64,000 bases of DNA from Nissolia schottii (GCA_003254905.1 QANU01065172.1:56347-120346), one strand, 5' to 3'; shown: positions 24,828-38,560, counted from the first letter of the stretch. Notes: generated by a model not told the origin, from the sequence alone. Translations and numbers: made by a program.

Positions 24828-25658
24828 GTCACGTTTAGTAATAGGCTTTAAGATTAGTAGATAATCTAGATTATCTTTCAGAAAAATTATCACATTTCAA
24901 ATTGTTAATAATATTACATTGTTGTGTTTGATATACACGAATAATGTAATAAATTACCTTGTTTGACATATAAAAAATATGAGATAATATGTTATTATTA
25001 TTATTAGTATTAGTATCATTATTATTATTATTATTATTATTATCATCATCATTACTTTTTATTATGATTATTATTATTATTATTTAGGATTATCTAGATG
25101 TGGTAATCTAGAAAGACATATCCCAATAGTTCACATTACCACTTTGAAGGTAATTAGGGCTGTCAAAAGGGTCGGTCCAGCCTGTTTATGGCCCGTCCGT
25201 TTAGGTCCGCGGACTTAAACGGGCCGGGCAAAAAATATGCATATTTTTAGTGTCTGACTCGTTTATGATCGGTTCGCGGGCCTAAACGGGCCGCCCGCCA
25301 ACCCATTTATTTTTTAGAAAAAAATTCAAAAAATTCAAAAAAAATTCTTTTAAATTTTTTTTAAAATTTCACCGGCTCACGGGCCGGCCCGGGGGCCTAA
25401 CGGGCCAAGCTTAAACGGGCCGGTCCAATTTTTTTTTAAATTTTCACAAGCCTATTTTTTGCATGTAAAGTCCGTCCATTTAACTGGGTAAACGGGTCGA
25501 GCTCATTTTGATAGCCCTAAAGGTAATGTAGATTATCTGAGTAATCCAAATTACCAATAATTCTATCACACTAAACAAGTTAATGTGGATTACCAGATAA
25601 TTTAAAAGTCAAATTATCAGTAATCTAAATAGATTACCTCATACCAAACTCTCCTACG
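24828..25658. mobile_element. Older MITE that hosts a hAT MITE
   Basis: The left end (GTTTAGTAATAGGCTTTAAG) resembles the reverse complement of the right end (GAGTTTGGTATGAGGTAATC). Both arms carry TAGATAATCTAGATTA-type repeats, for example AATCTAGATTATCT on the left and TAATCTAAATAGATTACC on the right. In the left half is a (TTA)n tract around 24985-25085. The element is split by the 365 bp hAT MITE at 25155-25519. Limits are approximate and the superfamily is unknown. Confidence 0.5.
25155..25519. mobile_element. Non-autonomous hAT element (365 bp)
   Basis: Termini TAGGGCTGTCAAAA and TTTTGATAGCCCTA form a 14 bp inverted repeat with one mismatch. Both sides carry the perfect 8 bp duplication AAGGTAAT (25147-25154 and 25520-25527), diagnostic of hAT. 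The interior has several AAACGGGCC/GGCCCGTTT motifs, probably subterminal transposase-binding repeats. It has no coding capacity and would need a transposase from elsewhere. Unusually GC-rich against its surroundings. Confidence 0.9.
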
Positions 25659-27787
25659 ATACTAACAAAGCATTCTTTTATTTATTGTTGTCAGCGTATT
25701 TTAATTACTTTGTAAAAACATATATAGTAAAGGAAAAAAACATTTATATTTATTTCAATTAAAACATAATTAATATTTAATTGGCAGAAAAATTCATGTG
25801 AATGTTTTCAATAACATAATAATTAGAGATTAAGTTACTACATTTGGCCCGCGAGCATAACTATACTTTTTCTTTTGAGCAGAAAAAGGGGAAAGAAAAC
25901 AGCCTACCTAGCTAGCTAGCTAGCACCTTATCTAAATAGATTTGTAAACATTCATTCATTATGATGTTCTTAAATTTCTAGCTGCTCATCAAATGCATGT
26001 CTTGCCTTTTATGTATGTGTATTGATGGAAAAGCCCCACCTAACCCCAAAACAAAGCCATCCATCCATAATCAATGGGGAACCAACCAACAACTATCATA
26101 TCATAAAAAGCTGCCAATATATGCTTAATCCCAACCATTCACTACTCCTCCAGCGTGCACAATTAATATATGCCTATAAATGGCGCTTCGGGTGATCTCA
26201 ATTCATCAAGGGCTGCCATTCTCTCACCATCACACAGAAAAGAGCAATTCCTCGCCTGGTACCCTAATCAATCAAGATAATTCCTTAAAGCCAAGTTAGG
26301 TAAGTATAGTTATATATACCAACCCCTCACATGGCATTAATCCTAAGTTTATGTGTTTGGAAAGGTGGCAATGGAAGATATGACTGTGTAAAATGGTTAA
26401 ACCCAAAAGAATCATGTTTGAAAACAATTATTTATTGGCATTTGCCGTCTCTTTTTTTCTTGTCATTCAAATCTCAATTTTTTTTTTCTCTCTAAATTGG
26501 AGATCTAAGATAGAATGAGACACGTTTTTTTTTTTTCCGCTTGGGTTAAATTGACTGACTGGCTGATTGACTAATTCTGGTGGCTAAGTCATTATTAGGA
26601 ATTAGGTGCCAGTTAGTGTGATGTGAGGTGCTAATTAGCCAGCAATGGAGCCAAGCCAACTCAATGGGATGAAAAAGGTTTATTTCTTCTGACCTCTTAT
26701 TGGTCTCTCACCTGCACCACTTACATTTTTGACACTTGAATTAAAGATAATAATATACTTTGGTAACTGCATTAAGTTTTTGAATTTTTTAAGTACCTTT
26801 TTTTTCCCCCTCAAAATGAAGTTAAAGATGATTTTAAATAACTCTAAGTCACTAAGATTCCAAAATGCTCAACAAGATAAAGATAAGTCTCTTTAATTTT
26901 ATTTTTTTTTTTTAAAAATTTAAAGGAACGAAACTTTAAAAAAAAAAAAAAAACCTTAACTCATTTAAGTTAAGGTGAGACAATAAATATCAACATCAAT
27001 AACAGCAACGCAACACCTGTATTCACAACTCAAATACAATGAAAGCAATAATTAAAGTAAAAAAAAGATGGCAGTATTCAATATTTCATCGCTGCACACC
27101 AAATACATACTTCCACATAAGGCACTCACAGTGCAACGTAGCTGTTTCCAACCTCATACCATATATACTGATCAAGCGCATCCATGCATAGAGAGGGCAA
27201 TATTACTTACTTCCACTCACCAGGGTGGGTGCCATATCCATCCATCGTGCTTTGAAAATTAGGACCTCACATGGCATGCGCATATATTCACATGAATATC
27301 ATGAGAATCATCCAAGACAAACCCAATCACAACAAACCAAACCAATTCTTCAAGAGCAATTTCACGGACTAGGACTATATATGACATCACTTGGTAGCCT
27401 AAGCCTTCAAGGCACCTCGCCAGGGTTCCTTGATTTAAATAAATGCCTACTGTAGTAAGATATGGACGTCCAAATGCACCCGATAATTTTGAAACCATTG
27501 ATTTTTATTGCAAAACCCTGAAAATACAGGTAAGGATCCCCATAGCAGATAGAGATTCCCACGTCACCCTGGAAAAAAGTAGTTGCAATTGGGATATGAA
27601 CCCAATGAGTTGAATAACATTACTACAAGTCCCTCTGGATAATTTGATGTATAGCGCTCAAATTCTCAAAATTAAGAGAGGGAGCTAAAACAAGTACAAC
27701 CACCAAATCAAACGCAAGCTAGCTGTACGTACTAGACCAACAATTAAAACACTCATGAAGTTGACATTACTCTATCTATCTATATTC

Positions 27788-27833
<46 letters not shown>

Positions 27834-29487
27834 GCTGTATCCAACACAACTAACTATCTTTTCCTTGTGAAACAACAAGCTAGCTAGCTATATAAGGAGA
27901 TATAAAACACATGATTGTAGTACGTAGTGGTAGGGTTACATTTTTTAATGTATTAAAAACGTTACTCCTAATTAAGTTGAAGCCAACCGTGAAGACTCTA
28001 GTCGTTGATCTCAACTGGGCACATGTACCAAAACACAAATGTTACACAGTAAGTATATATATTTCATCAAGTGACCTTGTCAACAAGGAAGCTCGAGTTA
28101 GTTTGTAGCCATATCATTGTCTATTATGGTACACATATTTATTTTTGCATAACTCCCTCATTCCCCTTTCTCGTTTCCCTAACAGTTATTATTAATGCCT
28201 TAGAAGAAATACCGGTTTTTGTCATGGTCTACTAGCCCTCGCACCGGTTAATACGGTTCTCTTTAATTCTATTCTGATTTTTCAGTATCAAACGACCTAT
28301 TCACGTGCTACTGAACACTGATCAAAGAAGATAATTGTTCTTTTGCTGCGTGCGTGCTCAACCATTAACAAACACTTATTTACCTATTTTAATTTGTTTT
28401 AAACAAATTTACACCAATTTTGATGCATGCATTTCTTACAATATTCATCAACAAGAGTATCATGGTCAGCTTTACGCGTACAACTTTCAAAGGCGTCCAA
28501 GTTTTTGTGGTTTACTTAATTAGGGTTCGCATCAATTACTATTCGCAAAAACGTCACAATGAAAAGAAAAAATGAAAAATCCTGGTTTCACGGATTATGA
28601 CTTTCAATTTCTCCTTTTTTTATCTTACAATAAATTACTTACAAATTATTCTATTTAAAAGGCAAGTAGTATGTGATGCGCATAAATGTTTATTAAACTT
28701 GTTATATTGTTGTAGCGTTTAATATTTACCCTATCCTATAAAAACCCGATCATCATTTTTGTTCAATAAGTTGATTAATGAGTTACCCCACTCTTATATA
28801 ATTAATCTCTACATGAATTAATTTTAATTAAAATTTTATAAGCTATTATGCTATTTAAATAATTTTAGTTTGCAATTATAAATTAACTATGTCGTCATAG
28901 TATTATCTAAATTTATTACCTAATGCTTAAACAACCTTATACACAGTTGCATTTATTTATTTATGAATAAACGTTTAGGTAGAAAGGAAGAAAAGAAGAA
29001 AAAAAACACTTGTCCTAATCTCAGCCATATTTCTTCTAGCCAATGACTACCCCTCAACGAAGACATCTACGAAGTGGATCTAAGCAATGGCAATACATGA
29101 GCAGCAGAAGGTTGATGAAGTAAACCAACCCAACGGGAGGAGCAGAACGTCATTTTGACTCTATTAGAGTTTACTGAGTTTACTGAAAGATTCTTTCTCT
29201 GTAATTGAGAATCTGTAATCATAATTAATTATTGAGGGGAATTCGAAAAAAAAAAAAGGAAGAAGAAGAACCGAGGCAGTGAAACGAAACCAAACCCCTT
29301 AATGAATTAACCTTTGTGAGTCTCATTCCTTAGTAGAACCTAATTAAATTGGAGAAGAGAATGCAAAGAGAGAAATAACGACAGAAAAAGAAGCAAAACC
29401 CAAATTAATTAAATAACCACGGAATCTGACTTTGCAGTGGTTGAATTCATGCCGAATAGAACATCTTGAGAGAATATTCTTGAAATG

Positions 29488-29537
<50 letters not shown>

Positions 29538-31599
29538 GATGTATAAGGCTTGCAGTGATAGTGCTTGACTCATATTTTGGTGCTGCAAATTTGCATTTCT
29601 TGGTGCTGAATATATATATATATATATATGACGCAACAAATAAGTACTCATTTTTTTTTGCTCCAAAAGTTAAAGCTAAATAAGAAAGGGAAAAGGGGGT
29701 AAAACATGTGTCCAGCCTGTCCCTCCTTTTCAACTTATCTATTTCCAATTTCCATCGCATACTCAACATGGTCTCATCTCATCTATTTGTTTTGGGAAAT
29801 CTGTTACTCTCTTTTAGGCTTTTGTTCACTCCTCTTTCTTTTTTCTAATTTTGTTAATTTAGTTCATTTGCTATTATCTTTAGACAGTAAATAAGACTAA
29901 CATGAGCAAGGAAATTAGAAACAAAAACATTCATTATACATGTAGCCATGTAGGTATATGCATATTATATATAAACATATCTATCTATGAACACTATAAT
30001 AAAGCCTAGGTTTTGGTGTAAATTAATATGCGTTTACTTAGATGGTGTAGGCTTAAAATCAAAGTTTCTAAATTTCAGAAGTTAATGTTCAAGTGGAGAT
30101 TAGTTATATGAAAGCATCTCCAAATCTTATTGTTAAATATTTTCTCATCCTTGTATGCTGTATTTATTATGCACATCTCTCCGTTATGAAGGCTTAAATA
30201 AAACTTACTTCTATAACTATATTTACAGAAAAAACTTGTATTGTTAAGACCTAATAAATTTGTTATACAGTAAAGCGTTAGCTCATTGATGTCTTGTGAT
30301 TAAATTTGGTTAATGCCCTTACTTTCTTTTAGGGTAGAGCTGATGTACTTTAGCCAATGAGTAGTAATTCAAGTAGTGACACTTCCGGTGGTTCTAGCTA
30401 GGAACTCATATGAAACAAAAATAAATAAATAAAAGTTGATGCCCTTCCTTTTCACTCTTTATATGTCTTAAAGAGAGGAAAAAGAAATCTTCACAACCAT
30501 TGGACCGAATGAATGCTTTCTAGTTCTTCTTGACATATAAGGCTAAAAATGATGCTGTAGAAACAGCATTTTACGGCAAAGCATCTATGAGCTAACTCAA
30601 TTAAAGAACCTGTAATAGTCGATATGTTTATGAATTTAACTGAAATCAGCATCATCAATTGTTGTTAATTATAAAAGCAGAAAAGGAGAAGGAGAGGTTG
30701 ATCTCATTTGCAAAACGAGGGATAAGAGTTAAAAGAGAAACACCCCAGGAAGACGTTATAGTTAATTAGAGTATTCTATCATTTTGTTCTAAGCGTTATA
30801 AACCTTTGAAATACATAAGGAGAATAAATTAATGACCTACTTTTTCCGCCCTTTGCTAGAATTTGACATATTACTACCGAGATAGCACCAAAACCATAAT
30901 CCGCCGAGTAAAATGCTTCTGATGCAATGACGGCATATAAACTTCATAAATATGCAGGAGAGATGGGATTGGGAAGTAAGAGGGGGGAAAAATGATAGCC
31001 CAAAATCTAAATTATAAGTTCCATAAGAAGGAATCCACATCTCACCAACAAACTATAGTATCTTTTAACTTGGTTTTGGAACAAGTATTACGTGTAAGCA
31101 GAGTATTACAAGTCTCTACGGGGCTATCATAAAGCTTCCCCGTAACATTTATGACACCAAACTGACTTTAAAACTAAAGGGTTGTCGCGAGACTAACCCA
31201 TAAATTTTATGACACTAACATAATAATACATGAAAATATAGATAGGTTGATCATATCAAAACTAATTACAACAACAGAGGTTGATCATATAGATAGGTGC
31301 ATGATGGCCTTCCATGTTTAATTTATATATCCCTGAAGCTTTCAACTTTTCCAGCAAACTCCTTCCCCCCTCCCCCAAAGTCCATGGATTTCAGTTTCCA
31401 GGTCAAAGATCTGCTTCTACAATGAAAATCAGTCATTTGCTTACTCGGGTTGCATGCACGACTCCACCTGCCGAAACTATTCAAGACAGAAGGAAAAAGG
31501 AGGAGGCATCAAATAAAAGTTGTAGCATAAATTCAAATCTTCATAATGAAATTCAGGAGATTCTGAAAATCTACCGCATTATGTAAATGATGAAGGGTT
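25659..31599. other. Long gene-poor interval
   Basis: No protein gene is supported in about 5.9 kb. It contains (TA)n tracts near 27790-27831, 29490-29532 and 29610-29629, and several poly-T runs. A TATA-like CTATAAATGG at about 26174-26183 is followed by sequence ending at a donor-like AAGTTAG/GTAAGTAT near 26300, so a short noncoding transcript is possible but unproven. I searched by eye for common plant microRNA sequences and found none. The last 300 bases before 31600 are probably the EMF1 3' UTR. Confidence 0.35.
26174..26183 (+). promoter_or_regulatory. Candidate TATA box in gene-poor DNA
   Basis: CTATAAATGG lies about 30 nt upstream of CAATTCATCAAGGG and about 120 nt upstream of a donor-like GTAAGTAT. 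Without an open frame downstream it could start a noncoding RNA. It could equally be a chance AT-rich match. Confidence 0.25.
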
Positions 31600-34500
31600 T
31601 CAATGTTTTGAATGTTCTTTTGATTTAGTTCCCTTCAAATTCCTCTGCTGCTTGCATCCATGTGAAGTAGGGAAGCGAGGCTTATATTTGGGAATACTCT
31701 TGTCAAATTTCAGATCTTCTCCGCTGATCATGTACACATTCCCAGTTTCTGGCATGGCGAAATCAGCTGGATTTTTGTTAACCATACATGAGCTTCCAGA
31801 AATGATTTGCAGCGGCACGGAAGCTTCTTGAGTACCACAAACATTCAATTTATGTTGCAGTGGTGTTTCTGCTTCAATATTAGACCAGCTAAACTGCTTA
31901 CTAACTCTATTCTGCAGGGCTGAGTTGGGGCTCTTCATCTTGTCCTTCTTTCCAGACTTCGTTGAACTTTGACCATTGAAAGATGCACCAAAGGCTGGAG
32001 AGCCAACAAAACAGCCATGTGGTTTATCTGATAAATAACTTTTCCTGAAATAATCAGACGATTGCTGTTTCTGAGTACCATGGGCCTTTGATGTACCTAT
32101 CTCCAACTTAGTATTGCAATCACCAGGATAAGAGGGCCTTTTAAGCATTTGAGTACTGACCCCCGCATTGAAGGGTGTACCTGACTGCATGCCTGCATCC
32201 ATAAGGCTGAGTAAATGCATGGCTGGTATTGTCTCGTTGGAATACAAATCCAGAGATCCCCTCAAATTCTGATTATATTCCACTCCATTATGTTTGCAAG
32301 GATATGCGTATTCTCTATTCACCCTGCTGAAGCTTCCAGGGCTTGTATTCCTATTCAGCTTTTCTATGCCAGCAGCATTCAGATTTATGTAGTTAAGATC
32401 TGCATCTCTCTTCATGTTCTGCTTATGAAGTGAACCAGATCGGAGTGAAGTCATGTCCATTTTACTACTAGTCGGCTGAGAAACAACCTTTTTGGGTACT
32501 TCATATACTTGCGAAACATGATTTGGGGTCAGGGATGCCCAAATGCGAGAAGCTTCACCATCCTGTCGTAGGATTGTCTTGTGTAAGCTACATCCTCCCT
32601 GGGCTTGCAAAGTAGCATTAGATGATCCATGCTCTTCAAGACTCACGTCAAACTTGCTATTTCGAGCACTGCCAAGCTGGCTAGAACCGATGGGTGAAAA
32701 CTGGAATCTACTTGGTGGCTTCTTCTGGGACTGCGAAACTTCAAATTCAAAGGGCGATTGAGGTGGAAACAGATTTTTCACACCTAAATTGTTTCCATCA
32801 AATGCAGAAAAGTAATGATCAGGCTTTCTTTTGATAGGCTTCACATTTTCTCTTGTTACCAAGTTATTTTTCTTAGGCCTTCCATGAGGTTTCTGCTTCT
32901 GGCCCTCTTTTAACAAGCTCGCACCCTTTTTGCCATACACAGTACTGCCAGCTGCCATCTGTGCTTTCTTTCTGACAGTTGATTTTTCCAATATGGAGTT
33001 TTTATTTTCTACGTCAGGAAGGCACCTCTCATACTGATTCTTTGCCAGAAGTTCCACGATTTCCATGGGTATATCGTCTAGTGTTCCAGGCTCAGACTCC
33101 TCTGCTGTTTGTTCACTGCACTTTTTCATAATACCTAGCTGTTCCACACCTTCAGCAGTTTTTTCTTTCATTCTTGCACCAGTGATTTCCTGCAAATAGA
33201 AAATAATGATCTTCTTAGAAACATGTTTGCTATGAAACTTGACTGTCACTCTCAACAAGAAATTCGTGCAATGAGTTAAAGGAATAAGAAATTCAATTTC
33301 ACATTATTTGTTCATCATGAGAGGTACATTTATTGATTAAAATAAGAAAAGCATTCTAAGGGGATTCTCATAGCAACTTACTTCACAATGAACACCCTTT
33401 CCAGAGACAGCATTTGTTATATGTTTAGAAGGAATGCTTGGCCCTCCAAAAACATTGGTTTCACTGTCTTTCGTTGTAAGCTTATGTATTTTTGAAGTAC
33501 CTTCTTGGAAAGGTAATGAAAAAGGTAGCCTATTTTCAATTTGATGGATACATTTTTTGTTGTAAACCTGTGCTGCCAAATAGCTATTTAGAGAAAGATG
33601 TAGTCCCTCTTCCGGTCCTTGGGATATCTGTCTATTATGATGCAAAGGAACAGGATCAGGAACGACCATAGGCATATTTGGAATGATTTTTCCACCTGAA
33701 TAGGCAAATGAATCTTCTACAAGCATGCCATTTTTCCGACAGGATAAAAGATCCAGCTCACCACCAGTTTGCAGCATTTTCCCTTTCCCTTTAGACAAAC
33801 TGAATGGAGCAGAAGATAATGTAGAAGAAGATAATGGAAATTTATCCATTCCTTTCCCAGTAGATGGATCTGAAGACAATGTTGTAGAAGAAAGAGTTTT
33901 AGGTGCATATGCCTTATCTGCAGTATACATAGGGTCACCATCTTCTCTCTTTTTTTTTCTGTGTTGCTCAAGAATCGAGGGATTATCAAGGACTTGAATC
34001 CTTTTGTTTTTCTTCTTACGCATGTTATGACTTCTTTCAATTTCAGGTTTACTCCGGTAGGCCTCCGTGGCATCTTGCGAACCTATTCCTTCTAGTACAT
34101 CTATGGAATTGCATCTACTCTCCGGAACAGCATCAATGGTTTTTGCACCTCCCTCTAGGTTTTGAACTTCGGTTTCAACCCTCTGATCACACATACCTGC
34201 AGGTCTCCGTACTTCATCTGGAAGAAGTTTCCTTTTCCTATTTTGACCCATATTGGTCAAAGTCCAATCTCCTTGAATGTCAACCTTCCCTGGAAAAATG
34301 AAGGGTGCCTGTGATGCTGCAGAAGCATTGGAAGTACCATGGGATGGGGATCCTTGTATGGCAGTTTGCTCAGTTTTCAGTTCTCCACTTAACAAGTCAC
34401 TCATCAAGCGCACCTTCCGAGGTCTCCTACGAGTCACAGCAGTGGACTTTTCTTGGTGATCTGGAAAGTCGTTTTCAACAATATTTTCCACACTTCCTGT

Positions 34501-35875
34501 TGGCACAGCATGATTACAAGCTACTGACTCTGGAGGATATCCATCAGTGTGATCAGCAGCCCCCATTATTGATGTGCCTTCCCCCAAAATTTTAGAAGCT
34601 TCTGGTAACTCTTTCTGCCATTCATTACCACCAGAAGATGAACTGCCATTGCAAATCTCAGCAGAACTCTTATCCATGGATTTGACATTGCTAGTTAGCA
34701 CAACACCTTCACCTTCAAAGCCTGTCACAGAAAAACAATTACTTGAGTTTCTCTTTGAAATAAATATTACTACTATATTGTACACAAAGTTGTCACTTCA
34801 ATAATACAAAAGTACTGCTGCTTGACAGTAGCATGTTCTATACAGCTTAACATACCTCTTTTAGTTGTATGCACTTCTTGTATGAGGCCCGGGTGATTGA
34901 GATTATCCTCCAAGCCAGACTCACGGTCTGGAGGAAACACAAAAAATCAAACCACAATCAATAAAATAATAAACAAGAAATTTTGAAGTTACCTATTATT
35001 TTGCTGTGTACAACACCAGCTTGCTTCTCTCTCGCATTACTAATGGGTAGGCAATCATTGACGCAATTCAGATTAGTATTAAGATCAATCTCTCCTCTCT
35101 GAAGAGTGTCAGGCATGAGATCTTGCTGTTGCTGAATACCAGACTTGAGAGCTGCTTCACAGTTGGTGTGAGATTGGCATCTAGTACTGCAAGAATTAAA
35201 GTCGATTTGGTCACCCTTCTCCACTTCTTCAGCTGGATTTTCTTGTTCACCATCTTGGCAAGACAAACATCTGTAATTTGGCACATCTAGTGGTGGAAGT
35301 GATGGATTCTCCTTACACTCTTTTAATGGAAATGGCCAACACATTTTCCAGTCTTTTTTACGAATCTTAGATACATAACCACTGCACTAACAACAAATTA
35401 GTGTTAAGGATTCTGAAAGGGAACTTAAGAGATAGTTTCTGGTTCAAGATAAAGAAAATCTAATCTTCAGGGTTATTTTTAAAAGAAATTGAAAGTTTGA
35501 TACAGTCCAATTAATTACTAAACACTTCTGAACATAGAAGGGTAGTGACCACAAGTTTCCATACTTAGGCATCACCAACCATTTGACTCTTTGAGCCTTT
35601 ATGGCCATTTATTAAATAATTGGCTTCCAACTTTAAAACACTGGTATTTGTAAACATTTATCGTAATCTATGAACAAAACCACAGTGGTATACCATCTAA
35701 TGAAAACAAACTCCCCCATACCTTCCTGAAAAAATAAGAAAGATGGTACAATATGGAGCATCAAGGCTTACCGTATCGAGAATTGTTCGCAATTTCCTGC
35801 CTGCGTCGAGTTTGTATTACCAATAGAATCAACCAGATCTATGGAGATTGAGTCGATCTGGATGTAAGATCCCAT
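31600..35875 (-). CDS. EMF1: EMBRYONIC FLOWER 1 (EMF1)
   Basis: Plant-specific nuclear protein that acts with Polycomb group complexes to repress floral and seed genes during vegetative growth (family knowledge from Arabidopsis). Coding exons by eye: 35875-35772, 35381-34993, 34927-34856, 34721-33382, 33189-31600. The introns are GT/AG and the frame is kept, 1164 aa. The start MGSYIQIDSISIDL and exon 2 start RGYVSKIRKKDWKMCWPF match the conserved EMF1 N-terminus as I recall it. Other hallmarks are RRRPRKVRLMSDLL (from about residue 286), DDIPMEIVELLAKNQYERC (from about 673), ETIPAMHLLSLMD and the C-terminal NPADFAMPETGNVYMISGED. Low-complexity and Ser-rich segments lie between, as is usual. 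An in-frame extension upstream of MGS exists (from about 35992), but the conserved start is preferred. Confidence 0.92.
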
Positions 35876-35877
35876 TG

Positions 35878-35910
35878 TTAACTCAATGGAAGCAATACTA
35901 GAATCACCAT
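35878..35910 (-). promoter_or_regulatory. Possible 10-codon uORF just before EMF1
   Basis: ATG at 35910-35908 gives a 10-residue frame (MVILVLLPLS) ending with TAA at 35880-35878, two bases before the EMF1 ATG. If the mature leader includes this stretch it would hinder initiation at the main start. Leader splicing (an acceptor-like CATGCAG lies at about 35941-35947) decides which upstream sequence is present. Short ATGs occur by chance, so confidence is low. Confidence 0.35.
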
Positions 35911-36986
35911 GGAAACGTGTCTTCGAAAGCACTAGACATCTGCATGGCGGTGTTGGCTCTAGTCTCATCAAACCCAGACCCACGCGTGCCAACTAAACCA
36001 GTCTCCATGGGATGTGACCCCCTTCAACTGCTACCGAGTTCAATATCCCCGGGATGTGATCCCTTTTGATACACTGTCATGGTTCCATTAGTAAAGAATG
36101 AGAATACTACAATCGTAAAATCACAGGTAACTCAATGGATCAAGACAACTAACAGACCTGGATTAGCATGCACCACACGCAATCTGGGCTTTGGCCTCAC
36201 CTAAACCTTTAATCCTGGACGAAAGAAAGGAGTACCGCTTAAAAACACAAGCAAAACTCCATACACAAGTGAATAGTCACATAAAATAACAAACTCCAAC
36301 ATCACCAAAGTTCACAAACCCTAGCTTTCCACTCAATCAAACCAGCCAAACGTATCCAGCACATCAACAATTGAACAGTCTAAACACTACGCCATCAATT
36401 CCACACAGATATAAGCAACTAGTAAGACACGCCACGTCACTAGGGTTTTTCCAAAAAATTCAACGCGAGACCAACACTACGCAGCGAAAACATCATAACA
36501 GCGTTGAATTAAAGCAATTCGGAGAAAACTCACCCGAAAACCAAAGGCAGATGAAGGCCGAAAGCCAATTAAAGCACAAACCAGACACCGATAGAGAACC
36601 TTAGGGCTCAGCAGCTCACATAGAGACCTGAAATCACGACACGAAAAAGAACTAGCTCGAATTAACCAGCACATAAAAAGCGAGCGTGAAAAAAAAATAA
36701 CAAAAGAAAAAGAGCGAAACGGAAGTAATAAAGTTAAACCGAGAAAATAAAAAAAGAGGGGAAAAATAAAAATGAAAAAAAGGAAAGGAAAAAAAAAAAA
36801 AGGCTGAAGTGGACACGCCCCCGTAAACAGTACAGTGAAATTAATATCTCAAACCCGAATTAAAACGCGATCAAGAGAAATTGAAAAACGGGTCACCGAT
36901 CGACCCGGATAAGAACACCGAATCGAGAAACCCGAGGGAGGCGATAGAAGAATATTACGAGATGAAGAAGGCGCACGCAAACTTAC
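35911..36986 (-). other. Likely EMF1 5' leader intron
   Basis: A stretch with no protein gene, bounded by the donor at 36987/36986 and the region before the EMF1 start. It is rich in A on the plus strand, T on the coding strand, in its distal part, as is usual in plant introns. Several small open frames show no domain. Confidence 0.4.
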
Positions 36987-37228
36987 CTGCGGACCAGCGC
37001 ACCAGATCTCTCCCCCAGCTGGTCACCCAACTCCGAACGGGTACCTGAAAAAACGACGCCGTATGATAGAGCTCTCCACCGATAATCAACTACGCTGAGC
37101 TGAGGGCTTCGATTCGGAACACGGCGCACAGAATTTGAGTGCGAAAGATACGAAAACCCTAGAGAGAGAAAGATAAAGAGAAAGAGGGGCTTCCGATTCC
37201 TTTCGGATGAGAGAGAGAGAGAGAGAGA
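36987..37228 (-). promoter_or_regulatory. Probable EMF1 5' UTR exon, leader intron donor and promoter
   Basis: On the minus strand a strong donor CCGCAG/GTAAGTTTGC sits with its exon ending at 36987, about 1.1 kb upstream of the EMF1 ATG, which suggests a leader exon and intron. A CT-rich microsatellite (GA on the plus strand, about 37209-37228) and GAGAGAGAAAG-type sequence just upstream resemble a plant transcription start region. The start of transcription itself was not determined. Confidence 0.45.
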
Positions 37229-37499
37229 GTGCGTGTGAGAGTGAGAATAGGAGAGAGAATTTCTTTTATCTTCTTGACTTTGGAAAAGGCGGGCTGTTGG
37301 GGTGGGTTCATTAAAATATCAAAAAAAATATGTTGTACTACCCCCAAAACATTAACAAAATTATACAAAATAGAAAAAATAGAAAAGTACTGCAGCAAAA
37401 TGAGTAGTTGGATTACCTCTCTTGTTGGTTCTCTATCGTTTGCTGGCTAATGTTCTCTTCGTGCTACTCGGACTATTGTAAGTATTTCTGTAAGCCTTT

Positions 37500-38560
37500 G
37501 ATAACAACATCAAATCATGAGATTGAGACCTCAAACCTTGATTAGATTTATGTAAACCTCCATCAAGTCTATAGGTCGATATTGGAAAGTCTGATCTCGA
37601 ATAGATCTCACAAATCTCCATTGAATTTAGGATATTGAGCTTGAGAGCTCGGTCCTAGACCGAACCGAGGAATTCTCTCTTCATAGATCTAATTTATAAG
37701 AGAACATAACGCGTAGTTTTGTCGGTGCCCACAAGATTGAGCACTCGGTTTTGATATACCACAAAAATGAGAAGTTGATTTTTGATTTTCTTATGTGTCT
37801 AGATACATTGGTCCTAGTTTTCATTATAATATCAGAGATTTTTTTCTCACAAATTCATACTTTTTCTTTTTAAATTTTTAGAAATCAATGATATTTTCTC
37901 TTAATAGTAAAACGTTTCCATACTTTTGTAATTATTCTCATAACCCCATAATCTTGCACTTTTGCTCAAAAACTTTCAGTGTGTGTATGAATGAACTCAT
38001 AGATATTGTATGTGTATAGAGAGAAAAAATGAACCAATGAACGTTACCCATGTAGCTTACATAAATTATACACGCGGAAAAGAGAATCAATGAAATGATT
38101 AACATTATTTGATTAATGTTTTTTTTATATTATATATTATTGTATGATGAAGTTTCTAATAATTATACTTTTTTTCTTATTTTATTTTATCATTTTACTA
38201 TTTCTTTTAGAAGAATATATATGTTAAAAAATCTTATTAAATGTCTCTCAAAGAAATAACAAAATATTATTATTTAAAAATCTCTTATTTCTTTAATCAA
38301 TCTAATATAATGGCCATTTTATATATAATTTATACTATTTTATTTGAAATATTTTTTTTATTATAGAGGTAAGTAATTTTTTGGTGAATTATAAAAGGTA
38401 AGTAATTTTACCACAAAAACCGAAAAAAATTAAAAGACCAAGAAAAAGACAATTTTATTATATGTTTTTATTATAAAATGACTAATATTCTTCTTCTATA
38501 AAGTTAAGTAATCTTTTTGGTGAATGATGATGGTAAGTAATCGTATTATAAATACTCTTT
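37500..38560 (+). repeat. Dispersed repeat, copy A (relatives at 59.9 and 63.4 kb)
   Basis: The first part (about 37560-37720) matches 59950-60110: both contain TCTATAG..G, TCTCACAAAT(C/T)TC(C/T)ATTGAATT and GAGGAATTCT. The second part (about 38090-38550) matches 63530-63950, sharing ATTTCTTTTAGAAGAATATA and TTTATATATAATTTATACTA, same orientation, perhaps 80% alike by eye. The two halves lie about 370 bp apart here and about 3.4 kb apart in the second copy. No coding capacity. Class unknown. Confidence 0.6.
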
